This document shows, in pieces, positions 23,813 to 32,392 of a stretch of DNA of 43,088 nucleotides. The position numbers and the translations under genes are program-made. Within the stretch, counting starts at the first letter, position 1, and every line of letters begins with the position of its first letter. Origin of the DNA: Chloroflexota bacterium. Its GTDB lineage: Bacteria > Chloroflexota > Limnocylindria > Limnocylindrales > CSP1-4. Location of the stretch: positions 1 through 43,088 of the forward strand of contig JACQEG010000035.1 of NCBI GenBank assembly GCA_016200665.1. Direction: 5' to 3'. Below the pieces are notes generated by a model that saw only the letters and a list, made by a program, of their open reading frames with translations, made no database searches and was not told where the DNA came from.

Positions 23813-24505
23813 ATGGCCCGAACGATCCTCGTCGTCGAGGACGAACCGACCCTCCGCGAGACCCTGGCGGAGGCCTTGGAGACGGATGGCTTCGCCGTTC
23901 GCACTGCCGCCGACGGACCGGCCGCGGTCGCCTCGTTTCGTGAGCAGGAGCCCGATCTCGTCCTCCTGGACCTGATGCTGCCCGGCATGTCCGGGATCGA
24001 CGTGACTCGCGTCCTGCGCTCGGCATCCGCGGTGCCGATCGTCATGCTCACCGCACGGGATTCGGAGGTCGACAAGGTCGTCGGGCTGGAGCTCGGCGCC
24101 GACGACTACGTCACGAAGCCCTTCAGCCTCCGCGAGCTCTCGGCTCGGATCCGGGCGATCTTCCGGCGAACGGACCAGCTCGGCTCGACGCAGCTGCCAC
24201 CGCTCGTCGACCTCGGCCCCGTCCGGGTGGACCTCGCCGGCCACCGGCTCCTCCGGGACGGCCACGAGGTGCCGATCAAGCCGAAGGTCTTCGAGCTCCT
24301 GTCGTTCCTGCTGCGCCACCCGGGCCAGGTCATGACCCGCGACCAGCTGCTCGAGCACGTCTGGGGCTATGACTACCCGGGCGAGACGCGCACGGTCGAC
24401 GTCCACGTCCACTGGCTCCGTTCGGCGATCGAGCCGGATCCCGGGGTCCCGACGATCGTCCAGACCGTCCGCGGCGTCGGCTACGTCCTGCGGCGGCCCG
24501 CCTGA
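23813..24505 (+). CDS. OmpR/PhoB-family response regulator (RegX3-like)
   Basis: 230 residues. Receiver domain: ILVVEDEP, phosphoacceptor Asp53 in DLVLLDLMLPG, VPIVMLTARDSEVDK, Lys in DDYVTKPFS. Effector domain: GHRLLRDGHEVPIKPKVFELLSFLLRHPGQVMTRDQLLEHVWGYDYPGETRTVDVHVHWLR, a winged helix of the OmpR type. The GYDYPGETRTVDVHVHWLR stretch resembles RegX3, the phosphate-related regulator of actinobacteria. No kinase is adjacent; the single PAS-HisKA kinase at 33672 is the best partner, and pstSCAB-phoU and pit are likely targets. Upstream: GTTAACA (23784-23790), also present before pstS, and TATGCT 8 nt before the ATG. Confidence 0.9.
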   Translation: MARTILVVEDEPTLRETLAEALETDGFAVRTAADGPAAVASFREQEPDLVLLDLMLPGMSGIDVTRVLRSASAVPIVMLTARDSEVDKVVGLELGADDYVTKPFSLRELSARIRAIFRRTDQLGSTQLPPLVDLGPVRVDLAGHRLLRDGHEVPIKPKVFELLSFLLRHPGQVMTRDQLLEHVWGYDYPGETRTVDVHVHWLRSAIEPDPGVPTIVQTVRGVGYVLRRPA

Positions 24506-24518
24506 CGGACGCGTATTG

Positions 24519-24538
24519 ACGCGCCGAACACGGCGCGT
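24519..24538. terminator. Hairpin after the response regulator gene
   Basis: ACGCGCCG-aaca-CGGCGCGT is a perfect 8-bp stem with a 4-nt loop, 13 nt after the stop. No T tract follows, as at other gene ends here, so it may be a factor-dependent or pause-type terminator. Confidence 0.5.
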
Positions 24539-24565
24539 TCACCGCGCCGCCCGAATGTCGGCGCC

Positions 24566-24841
24566 ATGACGAACCCACCATTCAGGACCGAGGTCCAGCG
24601 ACTCCGCCAGTGGTGCGGGGACCCCACGATCGAGGTCGAGGCGGTCGTCGCCCACCTCGAGCCGATCCGCTCGCGATCCAGCCTGCTGTCCTCGTTTGCC
24701 CGCGAAGCCAGTCCATCCGAGCCGGTCCGGACCGCCTATGCGATCCGCTGGCTCGAGCTCGGCTCCGGCATCGCGGCGGCCGGCGTCTCGCGGTCCAGGC
24801 GCCGCCGCGTCATGCGGCCCGTCCTCCGGGGCCGCTCCTAG
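24566..24841 (+). CDS. 91-aa protein, function unknown
   Basis: ATG 24566 begins 60 nt after the response regulator. The product reads like real protein rather than a shadow: RTEVQRLRQWCGDPTIEVEAVVAHLEPIRSRSSLLSSFAREA, then EPVRTAYAIRWLELGSGIAAAG, and a basic tail (SRSRRRRVMRPVL). It is soluble, with no signal peptide or membrane helix and one Cys. No ribosome site is visible, and overlapping frames are also open, so support is moderate. I do not recognise a family. Confidence 0.5.
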   Translation: MTNPPFRTEVQRLRQWCGDPTIEVEAVVAHLEPIRSRSSLLSSFAREASPSEPVRTAYAIRWLELGSGIAAAGVSRSRRRRVMRPVLRGRS

Positions 24842-25140
24842 GGTCGCGGCCGTCCGAAGGGGTGCCGGCCGGCCGAAGGGGGACCGGTCGGTCGCGGCTC
24901 CTGGCTCGAGCCGGCTGACGTCGCAGTTCGGCACGGTCGACCATATGCACGGGGCGGGTTGGATTGCAGGCGACCGTGCTTGTCACGCAGCCCAGGGCGC
25001 GTGATCGAGCGTTGTGCCAAGCACGGTCGGTGCGGATCCGACCCAGGTGGCGCATAACGGTCGCTCGGCGCTCAGGGTCGGTGCTCAGGGTTCGGCATTC
25101 GGGGGGGGGTCGCCCGGTCAACGCGAGCGGCAGGGTCGGC
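24842..25140. other. Noncoding spacer with nested inverted repeats and a G9 tract
   Basis: No convincing gene lies between the 91-aa ORF and the convergent pit gene. GACCGTGCTTG (24972-24982) and CAAGCACGGTC (25018-25028) form a perfect 11-bp inverted repeat; directly inside, TCACGC (24983-24988) and GCGTGA (24999-25004) continue the stem. GCACGGTC occurs once more at 24931. A run of nine G lies at 25101-25109. It could be a small structured RNA, a terminator, or a repeat relic. Confidence 0.5.
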
Positions 25141-26148
25141 CTAGAGGACCCGGCTGAGGATCTCCCAGGCGATCCACGCCACGGCGGCCGAGGCCGGCAG
25201 CGTCAGCACCCAGGCGATGACGATGTTCCAGGCCAGGCCCCACCGCACCGCTGAGAACCGGTCGCTCGCCCCGACGCCCATGATGGCGGACGAGATGACG
25301 TGGGTCGTCGAGACGGGCATCCCGAACGTCGATGCCCCGAGGATGATCGTGGCCGCGGTGGTCTCCGCCGCGAAGCCGTGGACCGGGTCGAGCTTGACCA
25401 CGCGCTGGCCCATCGTCCGGATGATCCGCCAGCCCCCGCCCGCGGTCCCGAGCGAGATGGCCGTCGCGGCCAGGATGATCACCCACAGGGGCACGACGGG
25501 CTCGGCCAGGACGCCGCCGGCGACGAGCGCCAGGGTGATGATGCCCATGGTCTTCTGGGCGTCGTTCGAGCCATGGCTGAACGCCATGTAGGCCGCCGAC
25601 AGGACCTGGAGCCGCCGGAAGCGCTCGTTGAGCCGGCGCGGATGGGCCCGCCGGAAGACATTGAGCAGCAGGACCATCATCAGGAAGCCGATGCCGATGC
25701 CGAGGATCGGCGAGAGGACCAGCGGCAGGAGGACCTTCTCGGCGATCCCGTCGGGCTTGAGCGCATTGACGCCGCCCGCGGCGACCGCGGCGCCGATGAG
25801 GCCGCCGATCAGGGCATGGCTGGACGACGAGGGGATCCCGAGCCGCCACGTGATGAGGTCCCAGGTGATGCCGCCGACGAGTGCCGCGGCGACGACGATC
25901 TGGCCGGCGTCGGCACCGGGTGGCGCCGTCGCGATCCCCGACGCGATCGTCTTTGCGACCGCCGTCCCCGTGAGCGCGCCGATGAAGTTGGCCGCCGCCG
26001 ACATGAGGATCGCGTAGTGCGGTCGCAGGGCCCGCGTCGAGACCGACGTCGCGATCGCGTTGGCCGTGTCGTGGAAGCCGTTGACATAGTCGAAGGCAAC
26101 CGCGAGCACGAGCACGAGGAGCAGGAGGAGGGTGAACCCGGAGGGCAC
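25141..26148 (-). CDS. pit: PiT-family inorganic phosphate transporter
   Basis: 335 residues, GTG start (MPSGFTLLLLLVLVLAVAFDYVNG). Both PiT signature repeats are present: FDYVNGFHDTANAIATSVSTRALRP at the N-half and FSHGSNDAQKTMGIITLAL at the C-half, each with its Asn-Asp/His-Asp pair. About ten membrane helices. It imports phosphate, usually as a metal-phosphate complex, driven by protons. In most bacteria pit is next to its DUF47 partner; here DUF47 lies about 7 kb away (32975). It is divergent from proS. TAGCCT stands exactly 6 nt before the GTG on the minus strand. Confidence 0.93.
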   Translation of the reverse strand: MPSGFTLLLLLVLVLAVAFDYVNGFHDTANAIATSVSTRALRPHYAILMSAAANFIGALTGTAVAKTIASGIATAPPGADAGQIVVAAALVGGITWDLITWRLGIPSSSSHALIGGLIGAAVAAGGVNALKPDGIAEKVLLPLVLSPILGIGIGFLMMVLLLNVFRRAHPRRLNERFRRLQVLSAAYMAFSHGSNDAQKTMGIITLALVAGGVLAEPVVPLWVIILAATAISLGTAGGGWRIIRTMGQRVVKLDPVHGFAAETTAATIILGASTFGMPVSTTHVISSAIMGVGASDRFSAVRWGLAWNIVIAWVLTLPASAAVAWIAWEILSRVL

Positions 26149-26154
26149 GCCTAA

Positions 26155-26160
26155 AGGCTA
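26155..26160 (-). promoter_or_regulatory. -10 hexamer TAGCCT of a leaderless pit promoter
   Basis: On the minus strand TAGCCT is followed by six bases and the GTG start of pit. No ribosome site is visible. Opposite-strand TATCCT (26213-26218) may serve proS, 10 nt before its ATG. Confidence 0.4.
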
Positions 26161-26228
26161 GCAGCGCGCCGCCCGGGTCGGCTGACCGTGCGTTGGGCGC
26201 CGGCGAGTGCTCTATCCTTCGATCTCCC

Positions 26229-27938
26229 ATGCGCCTGAGCGAGCTGTTCTTCACGTCCCTGCGCGACGACCCGGCCGAGGCCGAGATGCCGTCGCACAAG
26301 CTGCTGCTTCGGGCCGGGTACGTCCGCCAACTGGGCAGCGGCATCTACTCCCTCCTGCCGCTCGGCTTCCGGGTCTCGAAGCGCGTCGAGCAGGTCATCC
26401 GCGAGGAGATGAACGCGATCGGCTGCCAGGAGCTGGAGATGCCGGTCGTCCATCCCGCGGAGGTCTGGAAGGACAGCGGGCGCTACTTCAAGATCGGGCC
26501 GGAGCTCGTCCGGTTCAAGGATCGAGGCGAGCGGGACATGGTCCTCGCGATGACCCACGAGGAGGTCATCGCCCTCCTCCTGCGTGACCTCGTCCAGAGC
26601 TATCGCCAGCTGCCCGTCCAGCTCTATCACTTCCAGACGAAGTTCCGCGACGAGCCGCGCTCCCGTGGCGGCCTCATCCGCGTCCGCGAGTTCGTCATGA
26701 AGGACGCCTACAGCTGCGACCGCGACGAGGCGGGCCTCGACGAGAGCTATCGCAAGTACTACGGCGCCTACGAGAAGATCTTCAAGCGCATCGGGCTCGA
26801 CGCGATCGCGGTCGGGGCCGACGTCGGGATCATGGGCGGCTCGGGTGCGCACGAGTTCATGGTCCTCAACGAGTTCGGCGAGGACACGCTCGTCCTGTGC
26901 GACGCCTGCGGCTACGCCGAGAACCAGCAGATCGCCGAGGTGGCGAAGCCCTCGCCGGAGGCGGAGCCGGCCCTCCCGATGGAGGACGTCGAGACGCCCG
27001 ACGCGACGACGATCGACGCCCTCGCCACGTTCCTCGGCATGCCCCGCAGCAAGACCGCCAAGGCAGCGTTCTTCGTCACGGGTGACGGCCGCTTCGTCGT
27101 GGCGATCGTGCGCGGCGACTTCGACGTCAACGAGACGAAGCTCACCAACGCGATCAAGGCTGTCGGCGGCCTGCGACCGGCCCAGGTCGACGAGATCAAG
27201 GCCCGTGGCATGGAGGCCGGCTACGGCTCGCCCCTCGGCGCCCGCGATGCCGTCGTGGTCGTCGACGAGCTCGTCCTCCGGTCACCGAACCTCGTCGCTG
27301 GCGCGAACCGCGTCGGCTGGCACGTGAAGAACGTCAACGTCCCGCGCGACTACCTGCCCGATGTCGTGGCCGAGATCACGAGCGCCCGCGAGGGCGATGC
27401 CTGCGTCCGCTGCGGCTCGCCGGTGAAGCTCCGCAAGGGGATCGAGGTCGGCAACATCTTCAAGCTCGGGACCGACTTCACGGTCGCGGCCGGCGCGACC
27501 TACCTCGACGACGACGGCGAGCGCCACCCGATCGTCATGGGCTCGTACGGCATCGGCCTGGGGCGCAACGTCGCCTGCGTCGTCGAGGCCCACCACGACG
27601 AGAAGGGCATCATCTGGCCGGACGAGGTGGCCCCCTACGCCGCGCATCTGGTGGCCATCGGTGCCGCCCGCGATCCCGCGGTGCGCGAGACCGCCGAGCG
27701 CCTCCACGCCCTCGCCGGCGATGCCGGCCGCGAGATCCTGTACGACGATCGCGACGAATCGCCGGGGGTGAAGTTCACCGACGCCGAGCTCCTCGGCATG
27801 CCCTGGATCCTGACCGTCAGCCCGCGCTCCCTCGCCGCCGGAGGCATCGAGGTCACCCGGCGCGAGACTGGTGAGCGATCGACCCGGCCCATCGCCGAGG
27901 TCGAGGCGTTCCTCGGCTCCGGGGCGTTCCCGGCCTGA
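26229..27938 (+). CDS. proS: Prolyl-tRNA synthetase (bacterial type)
   Basis: 569 residues from ATG 26229 (MRLSELFFTSLRDDPAEAEMPSHKLLLRAGYVRQLGSGIYSLLPLG), the standard N-terminus of the long bacterial ProRS. Class II motifs: FRDEPRSRGGLIRVREFVMKDAYS (motif 2) and MGSYGIGLGRNVACVVE (motif 3). The insertion (editing) domain lies between them, about residues 225-390 (FLGMPRSKTAKAAFF, VAIVRGDFDVNETKL), and removes alanine from tRNA-Pro. The C-terminal anticodon domain has VVAIGAARDP-like strands and ILYDDRDESPGVKF. Start chosen over GTG 26193 by family alignment. Confidence 0.97.
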   Translation: MRLSELFFTSLRDDPAEAEMPSHKLLLRAGYVRQLGSGIYSLLPLGFRVSKRVEQVIREEMNAIGCQELEMPVVHPAEVWKDSGRYFKIGPELVRFKDRGERDMVLAMTHEEVIALLLRDLVQSYRQLPVQLYHFQTKFRDEPRSRGGLIRVREFVMKDAYSCDRDEAGLDESYRKYYGAYEKIFKRIGLDAIAVGADVGIMGGSGAHEFMVLNEFGEDTLVLCDACGYAENQQIAEVAKPSPEAEPALPMEDVETPDATTIDALATFLGMPRSKTAKAAFFVTGDGRFVVAIVRGDFDVNETKLTNAIKAVGGLRPAQVDEIKARGMEAGYGSPLGARDAVVVVDELVLRSPNLVAGANRVGWHVKNVNVPRDYLPDVVAEITSAREGDACVRCGSPVKLRKGIEVGNIFKLGTDFTVAAGATYLDDDGERHPIVMGSYGIGLGRNVACVVEAHHDEKGIIWPDEVAPYAAHLVAIGAARDPAVRETAERLHALAGDAGREILYDDRDESPGVKFTDAELLGMPWILTVSPRSLAAGGIEVTRRETGERSTRPIAEVEAFLGSGAFPA

Positions 27939-27945
27939 ACGTGCC

Positions 27946-27974
27946 GATCGGGCCGGCGGCGGGCCGACCCGATC
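27946..27974. terminator. Hairpin between convergent proS and lipoprotein genes
   Basis: GATCGGG-c-CGGC-ggcgg-GCCG-a-CCCGATC: 7 bp, one mismatch, 4 bp and a 5-nt loop. It starts 7 nt after the proS stop and can serve both strands. No T tract. Confidence 0.6.
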
Positions 27975-27998
27975 GAGGTCGCGGAGCGCCGCCGGCGC

Positions 27999-28805
27999 TC
28001 AGCTGGGCGGGGTCAGCTTGTTGGCCGGGTCGTTCACGTTGGTGATGTCGACGGAGATCGAGAAGCTGCCCGCGGACGTCGCGGTCGCGGCCGCGGCCGA
28101 AACGTTGGACGACACCAGGTAGCCGCCGTCGGCGGCGAGCCACACGTCGGACTGCCACGATCCGCTCGTCCCGGAGAGGGCCGAGAAGAACGTCCCGATC
28201 GACTCGTCGCCCGAGAAGTGCTGGCAGTTGACGCCGTTCTTCGTCTCGGTCCCGACGAGGTGATAGTCGGAGCCGAGCGTCCCGAACGCGGTCCCGAACA
28301 GCTGCTCGGGCCGGAAGGCCGCGAAGGCCGCGGTCATGGGCGTGACGGCCGCTGCGGGCACCGCCGTGTAGGCGCCGCTGGCGGTCTCCTTGGTCCAGGC
28401 ATTCGCGCCGATGATCACGAAGTGGAGCTCGCTCGTGACGGTGCCGGTCGCGTCCGTGACGACCTCGTCGAACTGCTGCTCCTCGTCGGGCTTGTGGACG
28501 ACGGTGCCCGTGAACGCGGTCGTCCCTTCGGATCCGAACGTGCCGTTCGACGAGCTCGTGATCCGAACGTTGAACCTGTAGGAGTCGAGGGCGTTCAGGG
28601 CGTTGGCAGCGGTGCTGAACGCGCTGCCGGCGGTCACGTCCTGGCTGCTGCCCGGCCCGCCGCCGGTCTGCGTGGCGCCCGGTCCCGCCGTCGCGCCGGG
28701 CCCGCCCCCGGTCGAGGAGCCCGGGGCGGTGGTCGCCGGGCTGCTGCAGGCCGCGACAAACACGCCGACCGCGAGCGTCGTGAGCAGGGAACGCGACTGA
28801 GTCAT
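27999..28805 (-). CDS. LppX/LprAFG-like lipoprotein
   Basis: 268 residues from ATG 28805, GGAGGG 6 nt upstream. Signal peptide with lipobox VAAC, a Gly/Thr/Ser-rich tether, then a beta-rich half-barrel: ALNALDSYRFNVRITSSSNG, FTGTVVHKPDEEQQFDEVV, SELHFVIIGANAWTKE, YHLVGTETKNGVNCQHFSG, and SWQSDVWLAADGGYLVSSNVSAA. This is the fold of mycobacterial lipid-carrier lipoproteins LprG/LppX. Probable role: binding a lipid or hydrophobic ligand at the membrane outer face. It is the last gene of a minus-strand run after the methyltransferase gene (55 nt downstream of it). Confidence 0.75.
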   Translation of the reverse strand: MTQSRSLLTTLAVGVFVAACSSPATTAPGSSTGGGPGATAGPGATQTGGGPGSSQDVTAGSAFSTAANALNALDSYRFNVRITSSSNGTFGSEGTTAFTGTVVHKPDEEQQFDEVVTDATGTVTSELHFVIIGANAWTKETASGAYTAVPAAAVTPMTAAFAAFRPEQLFGTAFGTLGSDYHLVGTETKNGVNCQHFSGDESIGTFFSALSGTSGSWQSDVWLAADGGYLVSSNVSAAAATATSAGSFSISVDITNVNDPANKLTPPS

Positions 28806-28860
28806 ACCGCCCTCCGATGCGAGAGGCCCCCGTACGGTGCCGAGCGCGACTGTACGCGAC

Positions 28861-29859
28861 TCACAGGCGGCCGGCGATGGCCTCCAGGTGGGCCGGCGTC
28901 GTGCCGCAGCAGCCACCGACGACCGAGGCACCGGCCCGGCGCATCGCCATGACGATGTCCGCATAGTCGGCCGGGTCCGACTGGTAGACCGCCTGCATTC
29001 CAACGAGCCGGGGCATGCCGGCATTCGACTTCGCGACGAGGAGCGCGTCCGGCACCGCGGCGTGCATCCGCTCGACGACCCGGAGCAGCTCGTCGGGGCC
29101 GTTGCCGCAGTTGCCCCCGATCGCGTCGGCGCCCCACGACCACAGGGCCGCGGCCGCCCGCTCCGGGGAGACGCCCATCATCGTGTGGCCCCGGGTGTCG
29201 AACGTCATCGTCGTGACGATCGGGATGTCGGCCGACACCCGCCGGACGCCGTCGAAGGCGGCCCGGATCTCGGCGAGATCGGACATCGTCTCGATCCAGA
29301 TCAGGTCGACGCCGCCTGCGATGAGCGCGCCGGCCTGCTCGGCGAAGACATCGACGGCCTCGCCCTCGTCGAGCGTTCCGACCGGCGCCATGATCTCGCC
29401 GCTCGGCCCGATGTCGCCGGCCACGAGCGCATGCCCGCCGGCGGCGTCGACCTCGGCGCGCAGCAGGATCGCGGCCGTCCGGTTCAGCTCCTCGACCCGT
29501 CCCTCGTGGCCCGTCAGGGCGAGCCGGAGGCGATTGCCGCCGAACGTGTTCGTCATGACGATCCGGGAACCTGCGTCGAGATAGCCGCGGTGGATCCGCC
29601 GCACGACGTCGGGGTGGGCCAGGTTCCAGATCTCGGGCGGGTCGCCGAACTGGAGGCCCTCGGCGAAGAGCATCGTGCCCATGGCACCGTCGGCGAGGAT
29701 CGGCTCGCCGGAGCGGAGGAGCGCCCGCCAGCGGGCATTCGCGGGACCGTCGGGTGGGGGAGCGGGCCGCGCCGCAGCCGCTGCCTCAGTCGACGGCTCC
29801 GGCGTTGCGCCACCAGGCGAGGCCGGCCGTCCCCGTCCGCGGTGCTGCCGGCGCTCCAT
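28861..29859 (-). CDS. Homocysteine S-methyltransferase (betaine/MetH-N type)
   Basis: 332 residues from ATG 29859, two bases after the stop of the 165-aa gene; the 516-aa track ORF is a fusion of frames. A 45-residue Pro/Ala-rich lead precedes the barrel: LADGAMGTMLFAEGLQFGDPPEIWNLAHPDVVRRIHRGYLDAGS, TNTFGGNRLRLAL, then the zinc ligands GGNCGNGPDE and GGCCGTTPAHL. It transfers a methyl group to homocysteine to make methionine, as in BHMT or the first MetH module; donor (betaine, methylated amine or a corrinoid protein) is unknown. No MetH cobalamin or folate domains follow. Confidence 0.88.
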   Translation of the reverse strand: MERRQHRGRGRPASPGGATPEPSTEAAAAARPAPPPDGPANARWRALLRSGEPILADGAMGTMLFAEGLQFGDPPEIWNLAHPDVVRRIHRGYLDAGSRIVMTNTFGGNRLRLALTGHEGRVEELNRTAAILLRAEVDAAGGHALVAGDIGPSGEIMAPVGTLDEGEAVDVFAEQAGALIAGGVDLIWIETMSDLAEIRAAFDGVRRVSADIPIVTTMTFDTRGHTMMGVSPERAAAALWSWGADAIGGNCGNGPDELLRVVERMHAAVPDALLVAKSNAGMPRLVGMQAVYQSDPADYADIVMAMRRAGASVVGGCCGTTPAHLEAIAGRL

Positions 29860-29861
29860 CG

Positions 29862-30359
29862 TCAGCTCTCGTCCGCGAGCGCGGCGAGGTCGTCCGCACC
29901 GAGCTCGGTCCCGTCGAGCGTCGTGATCGTCTCGGCTGCGCGGGCAGCCACCGGGGCCGGGACGGCGGCGACGTGATCCGCCGGGTCGTCGGCTGCATCG
30001 TCCAGCCGGCCGATCGAGAACGTGATGCTCGGCGGGATGGCGGCACCGATGGCGATCTCGCTGATCCGGTAGGGCGAGCCCTTGGCCCGCAGGGCGGCGT
30101 TGGCTCGTTCCTGGAGGGAGGTGGCCTTGATGATCACGTCGGCGAGCACGGCCGGGTCGATCCGCTCGACCGCGGTGGCGATGCCCTTCCTGGCGAGCCG
30201 GATCGACTCCCTGGCCTTCGCCTGCGTCGCCGGGTCGCGGATCGTCGCCTGCGCCCGCCCGCTCGTCTCGATCGCCACGTGCTTCGCCGACCCGGCCGCG
30301 TCCGCCGCCGCCTGGCGGGCCTGCTCGGCCGCCTGCTTCGCCCGTTCCAGGAAGCTCAT
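29862..30359 (-). CDS. Ala-rich amphipathic 165-aa protein, function unknown
   Basis: Start ATG 30359 with GGGAGGGG 6 nt upstream. Residues 1-75 form a charged, alanine-rich helix (MSFLERAKQAAEQARQAAADAAG, ATIRDPATQAKARESIRLARKG), probably a coiled coil. Then LQERANAALRAKGSPYRISEIAIGAAIPPSITFSIGRLD, and an acidic tail. No signal peptide. It is coupled (2-nt gap) to the homocysteine methyltransferase gene. Before the insertion at 30.4-33.0 kb it would have stood about 57 bp behind the DUF47 gene on the same strand. Role unknown. Confidence 0.72.
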   Translation of the reverse strand: MSFLERAKQAAEQARQAAADAAGSAKHVAIETSGRAQATIRDPATQAKARESIRLARKGIATAVERIDPAVLADVIIKATSLQERANAALRAKGSPYRISEIAIGAAIPPSITFSIGRLDDAADDPADHVAAVPAPVAARAAETITTLDGTELGADDLAALADES

Positions 30360-30415
30360 CTCGCCCCTCCCGTCGACGCGCCTCGCCCGCCAGGCGCCGA
30401 TGGGTCGCCACGCGG

Positions 30416-30458
30416 TCAGGCGTGCTTGATGGTGATCCGCTTGGTGATGGTAGCGACG
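30416..30458. repeat. Left copy of the DUF47 3' end (candidate att-like repeat)
   Basis: GTGCTTGATGGTGATCCG and flanking bases are identical over 22 bp to the true 3' end of the DUF47 gene at 32979-33000, and similarity continues for about 17 bp (13 matches). Read on the minus strand it still encodes ...ITIKHA and a stop (TGA here, TAG there). It lies exactly where DUF47 would have ended beside the 165-aa gene, so it marks the left edge of an insertion. Confidence 0.7.
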
Positions 30459-31030
30459 ACCGTATCCCCGGAAGGACCGCCGCGACCTGGGCCGGTATCC
30501 CTCGCCTTTGCGGTCAAGTGCGAACGGGGTAGTAGATAGGTCGGGCTGAAGTTGCCGCCGCGACCTCGGTCCCAGCCACCTCGACTCGTATGAGGGCCTG
30601 GACGGGCGCATGGAGGCGCTGCGGCGAGGGTGAGCGTCTGCGACATCGACCACATGTCGTCGGGTGGGCATGCGCGTGGTGCGGCGGGGCCCACCGAGGG
30701 CGGCAGGGGAGCGACAGCGCCAGGAGTACGAGTGGGCAACTCACAAACGTCAGCGGGCTCGCTGCAGTGCCTGGCCAGGTCGTGCCGGATGGGTCCCAGG
30801 ATCGCCGAGCCCGCTCGGAGCCATCCTGCGAGGCAGGACCTGGTGCAGGATGCCGAGGCGACGGCCATCGGGAGGGTCGATGCGTTCTGATTGACTCGCG
30901 CATCGAGAAGGTTTACTTCTTGCTTTCGCGGTTGGCCGCGCGCATGATGCCCCGGCCGAGCCACGCGAACTGACCCAATCATCGGCGGGAAGGTTCAGGG
31001 AGGCGACGAGCGGCAGGGGAGCTTGATGGG
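30459..31030. other. 572-bp noncoding stretch inside the insertion
   Basis: Several short ORFs exist but none has protein-like composition or a known motif; no integrase or transposase remnant is recognisable. CGGCAGGGGAGC occurs at 30701-30712 and 31011-31022. TTGACT-17 bp-TACTTC (30891-30919) is the best promoter candidate for the protease gene, about 110 nt upstream of it. Confidence 0.45.
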
Positions 31031-32356
31031 ATGGATACCCCGCGCCGCGGTCGAGTTGTTCTCGCGATTGTCGTGGCTGCGGCTCTCATGGTCCCCCTCG
31101 GGTCGGTGTCAGCCGCTCGCTCGTCATTCGCGACTGTTGCCACCTCGTCTCTCGCGGCGAGTTTCGACTCAGCGGGTATACCGCTTGTTACGAACATCAT
31201 GCAGCCGCGCCCGAAGTCCGAGTCGCAGGCGCAGGCGGTAAGTGACGCGCAAGTCTTTGCGGAAGAGCACCCAGACTCAGTCGGCTATCCATGGCTCGAC
31301 CGGGAAACGGGAACCGTAGAGCTTTCAGCGACGAATGAACAGGCGCGCGCTCTTCTCGACGGGGAAGCGGTCGCCCTGAAGGCCGCCGGCGGGGCTGGTG
31401 TCAACTTTACCGTTCGTAACGCGGAGTCCTCCGTCGCGCAGTTGATGGCTATCTCTGACGACATCACCGCGCTCCAACAGCAGGGCGTACCAGACGCCGA
31501 CTTCATCTACCTCACAGCCCCGGACTTCCAGACCAATCGCATCGTGATTCGGGTCAGCGCCGCGAGCACGGAGTTGTTCGCCACGCTGGCGCGACGATAC
31601 GGCACTGCAGCCATCGCCGTCTGGATCGATCCCAGCCCGCATGATGCCTCGACGCTCAGTCGGGACAACGACGTGCCCGATTTCTATGGTGGCGCCAAGA
31701 TCGGGACTCCAGGCAATTCCTGTTCAGACGCGTTTTCATGGACAACCGCCTCTACCAAAGGGAATGCGCTGTTAACCGCCGCTCACTGCATACCCTCGGG
31801 GGGCAACGTAACGATTGGAACCAGCAGTACCGTGAGAGGCACCGTGACTGCCAGCTCGGAGGAGAACTGGGACGCGACCTACGGGACGCGGTACTACAGC
31901 GGACAAGCGACGTACCGCGGCGACGTAGCGCTGATCCGGCTGAGCAGCGCATACAGGTCCGTCTCGGAGATCTACCGTGGCGGACCAACCTCGTCAACCC
32001 ATTCAAACGTTGCCACGAGACTACTACGCTTCAGCTATCCCGACGAGAATGTCTACGTCGGAGGCGCGAGAACTGGTGAGACTGGCCCATATCACATCAA
32101 CTTCGTCAACGTAAACGTTTGGTACAATCTGGACGGACCAAACGTGATCGCGAGGAACGTTACGACCGCGTACCTTCTAAACTCAGGCACGGTCGTCGAT
32201 CACGGCGACTCGGGTGGATCGGTGTTCCGAGTTGACGGCTCCGGGGGCATCATCGCGGTTGGTGTTCATAGCGGGAAGATTGGTGACAGCACGGCGGCCT
32301 TTACAGACATCTACCACTCGTTTCTCGCGCTTCCAGGCGACGTGAATCTGAACTGA
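31031..32356 (+). CDS. Secreted trypsin-like (S1) serine protease with propeptide
   Basis: 441 residues from ATG 31031, GGGGAG 9 nt upstream. Signal peptide MDTPRRGRVVLAIVVAAALMVPLGSVSA, a pro-region of about 185 residues (EHPDSVGYPWLDRETGTVELSATNEQARALL, DADFIYLTAPDFQTNRIVIRVSAAS), then a chymotrypsin-fold domain. Triad: His in LLTAAHCIP, Asp in YRGDVALIRL, Ser in HGDSGGSVF. Cys around SCSD and AHC could form the usual disulfide. Resembles streptogrisin/alpha-lytic secreted proteases that need their pro-region to fold. Codon use is unlike the neighbours: many A/T third positions and a TTA codon; one 60-nt line counted (32101) is 50% GC. Likely acquired. Confidence 0.88.
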   Translation: MDTPRRGRVVLAIVVAAALMVPLGSVSAARSSFATVATSSLAASFDSAGIPLVTNIMQPRPKSESQAQAVSDAQVFAEEHPDSVGYPWLDRETGTVELSATNEQARALLDGEAVALKAAGGAGVNFTVRNAESSVAQLMAISDDITALQQQGVPDADFIYLTAPDFQTNRIVIRVSAASTELFATLARRYGTAAIAVWIDPSPHDASTLSRDNDVPDFYGGAKIGTPGNSCSDAFSWTTASTKGNALLTAAHCIPSGGNVTIGTSSTVRGTVTASSEENWDATYGTRYYSGQATYRGDVALIRLSSAYRSVSEIYRGGPTSSTHSNVATRLLRFSYPDENVYVGGARTGETGPYHINFVNVNVWYNLDGPNVIARNVTTAYLLNSGTVVDHGDSGGSVFRVDGSGGIIAVGVHSGKIGDSTAAFTDIYHSFLALPGDVNLN

Positions 32357-32392
32357 ACGAGCAAGACATTGGATGAGAACCGGTACGCCCGG

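Noticed and set aside
24972-25028. Possible tRNA or SRP RNA in the inverted-repeat region
   Set aside because: No T-loop or anticodon arm geometry and no SRP GGAAG-type core; only stems are visible.
25101-25109. G9 tract as a phase-variable switch
   Set aside because: It lies in a spacer, not in a gene or close to a promoter; may also be a sequencing length error.
30590-30973. 127-aa plus-strand ORF in the insertion
   Set aside because: No motif or ribosome site and low-complexity Arg/Gly composition; overlapping frames equally open. I treat the stretch as noncoding.
30459-31030. Search for an integrase or transposase remnant in the insertion
   Set aside because: No recombinase motif (R..HxxR..Y, DDE or Ser-recombinase) is recognisable in any frame, so I do not name the element type.
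31770-31776. GTTAAC inside the protease gene as a PHO site
   Set aside because: It is within coding DNA of the acquired island with no repeat partner.
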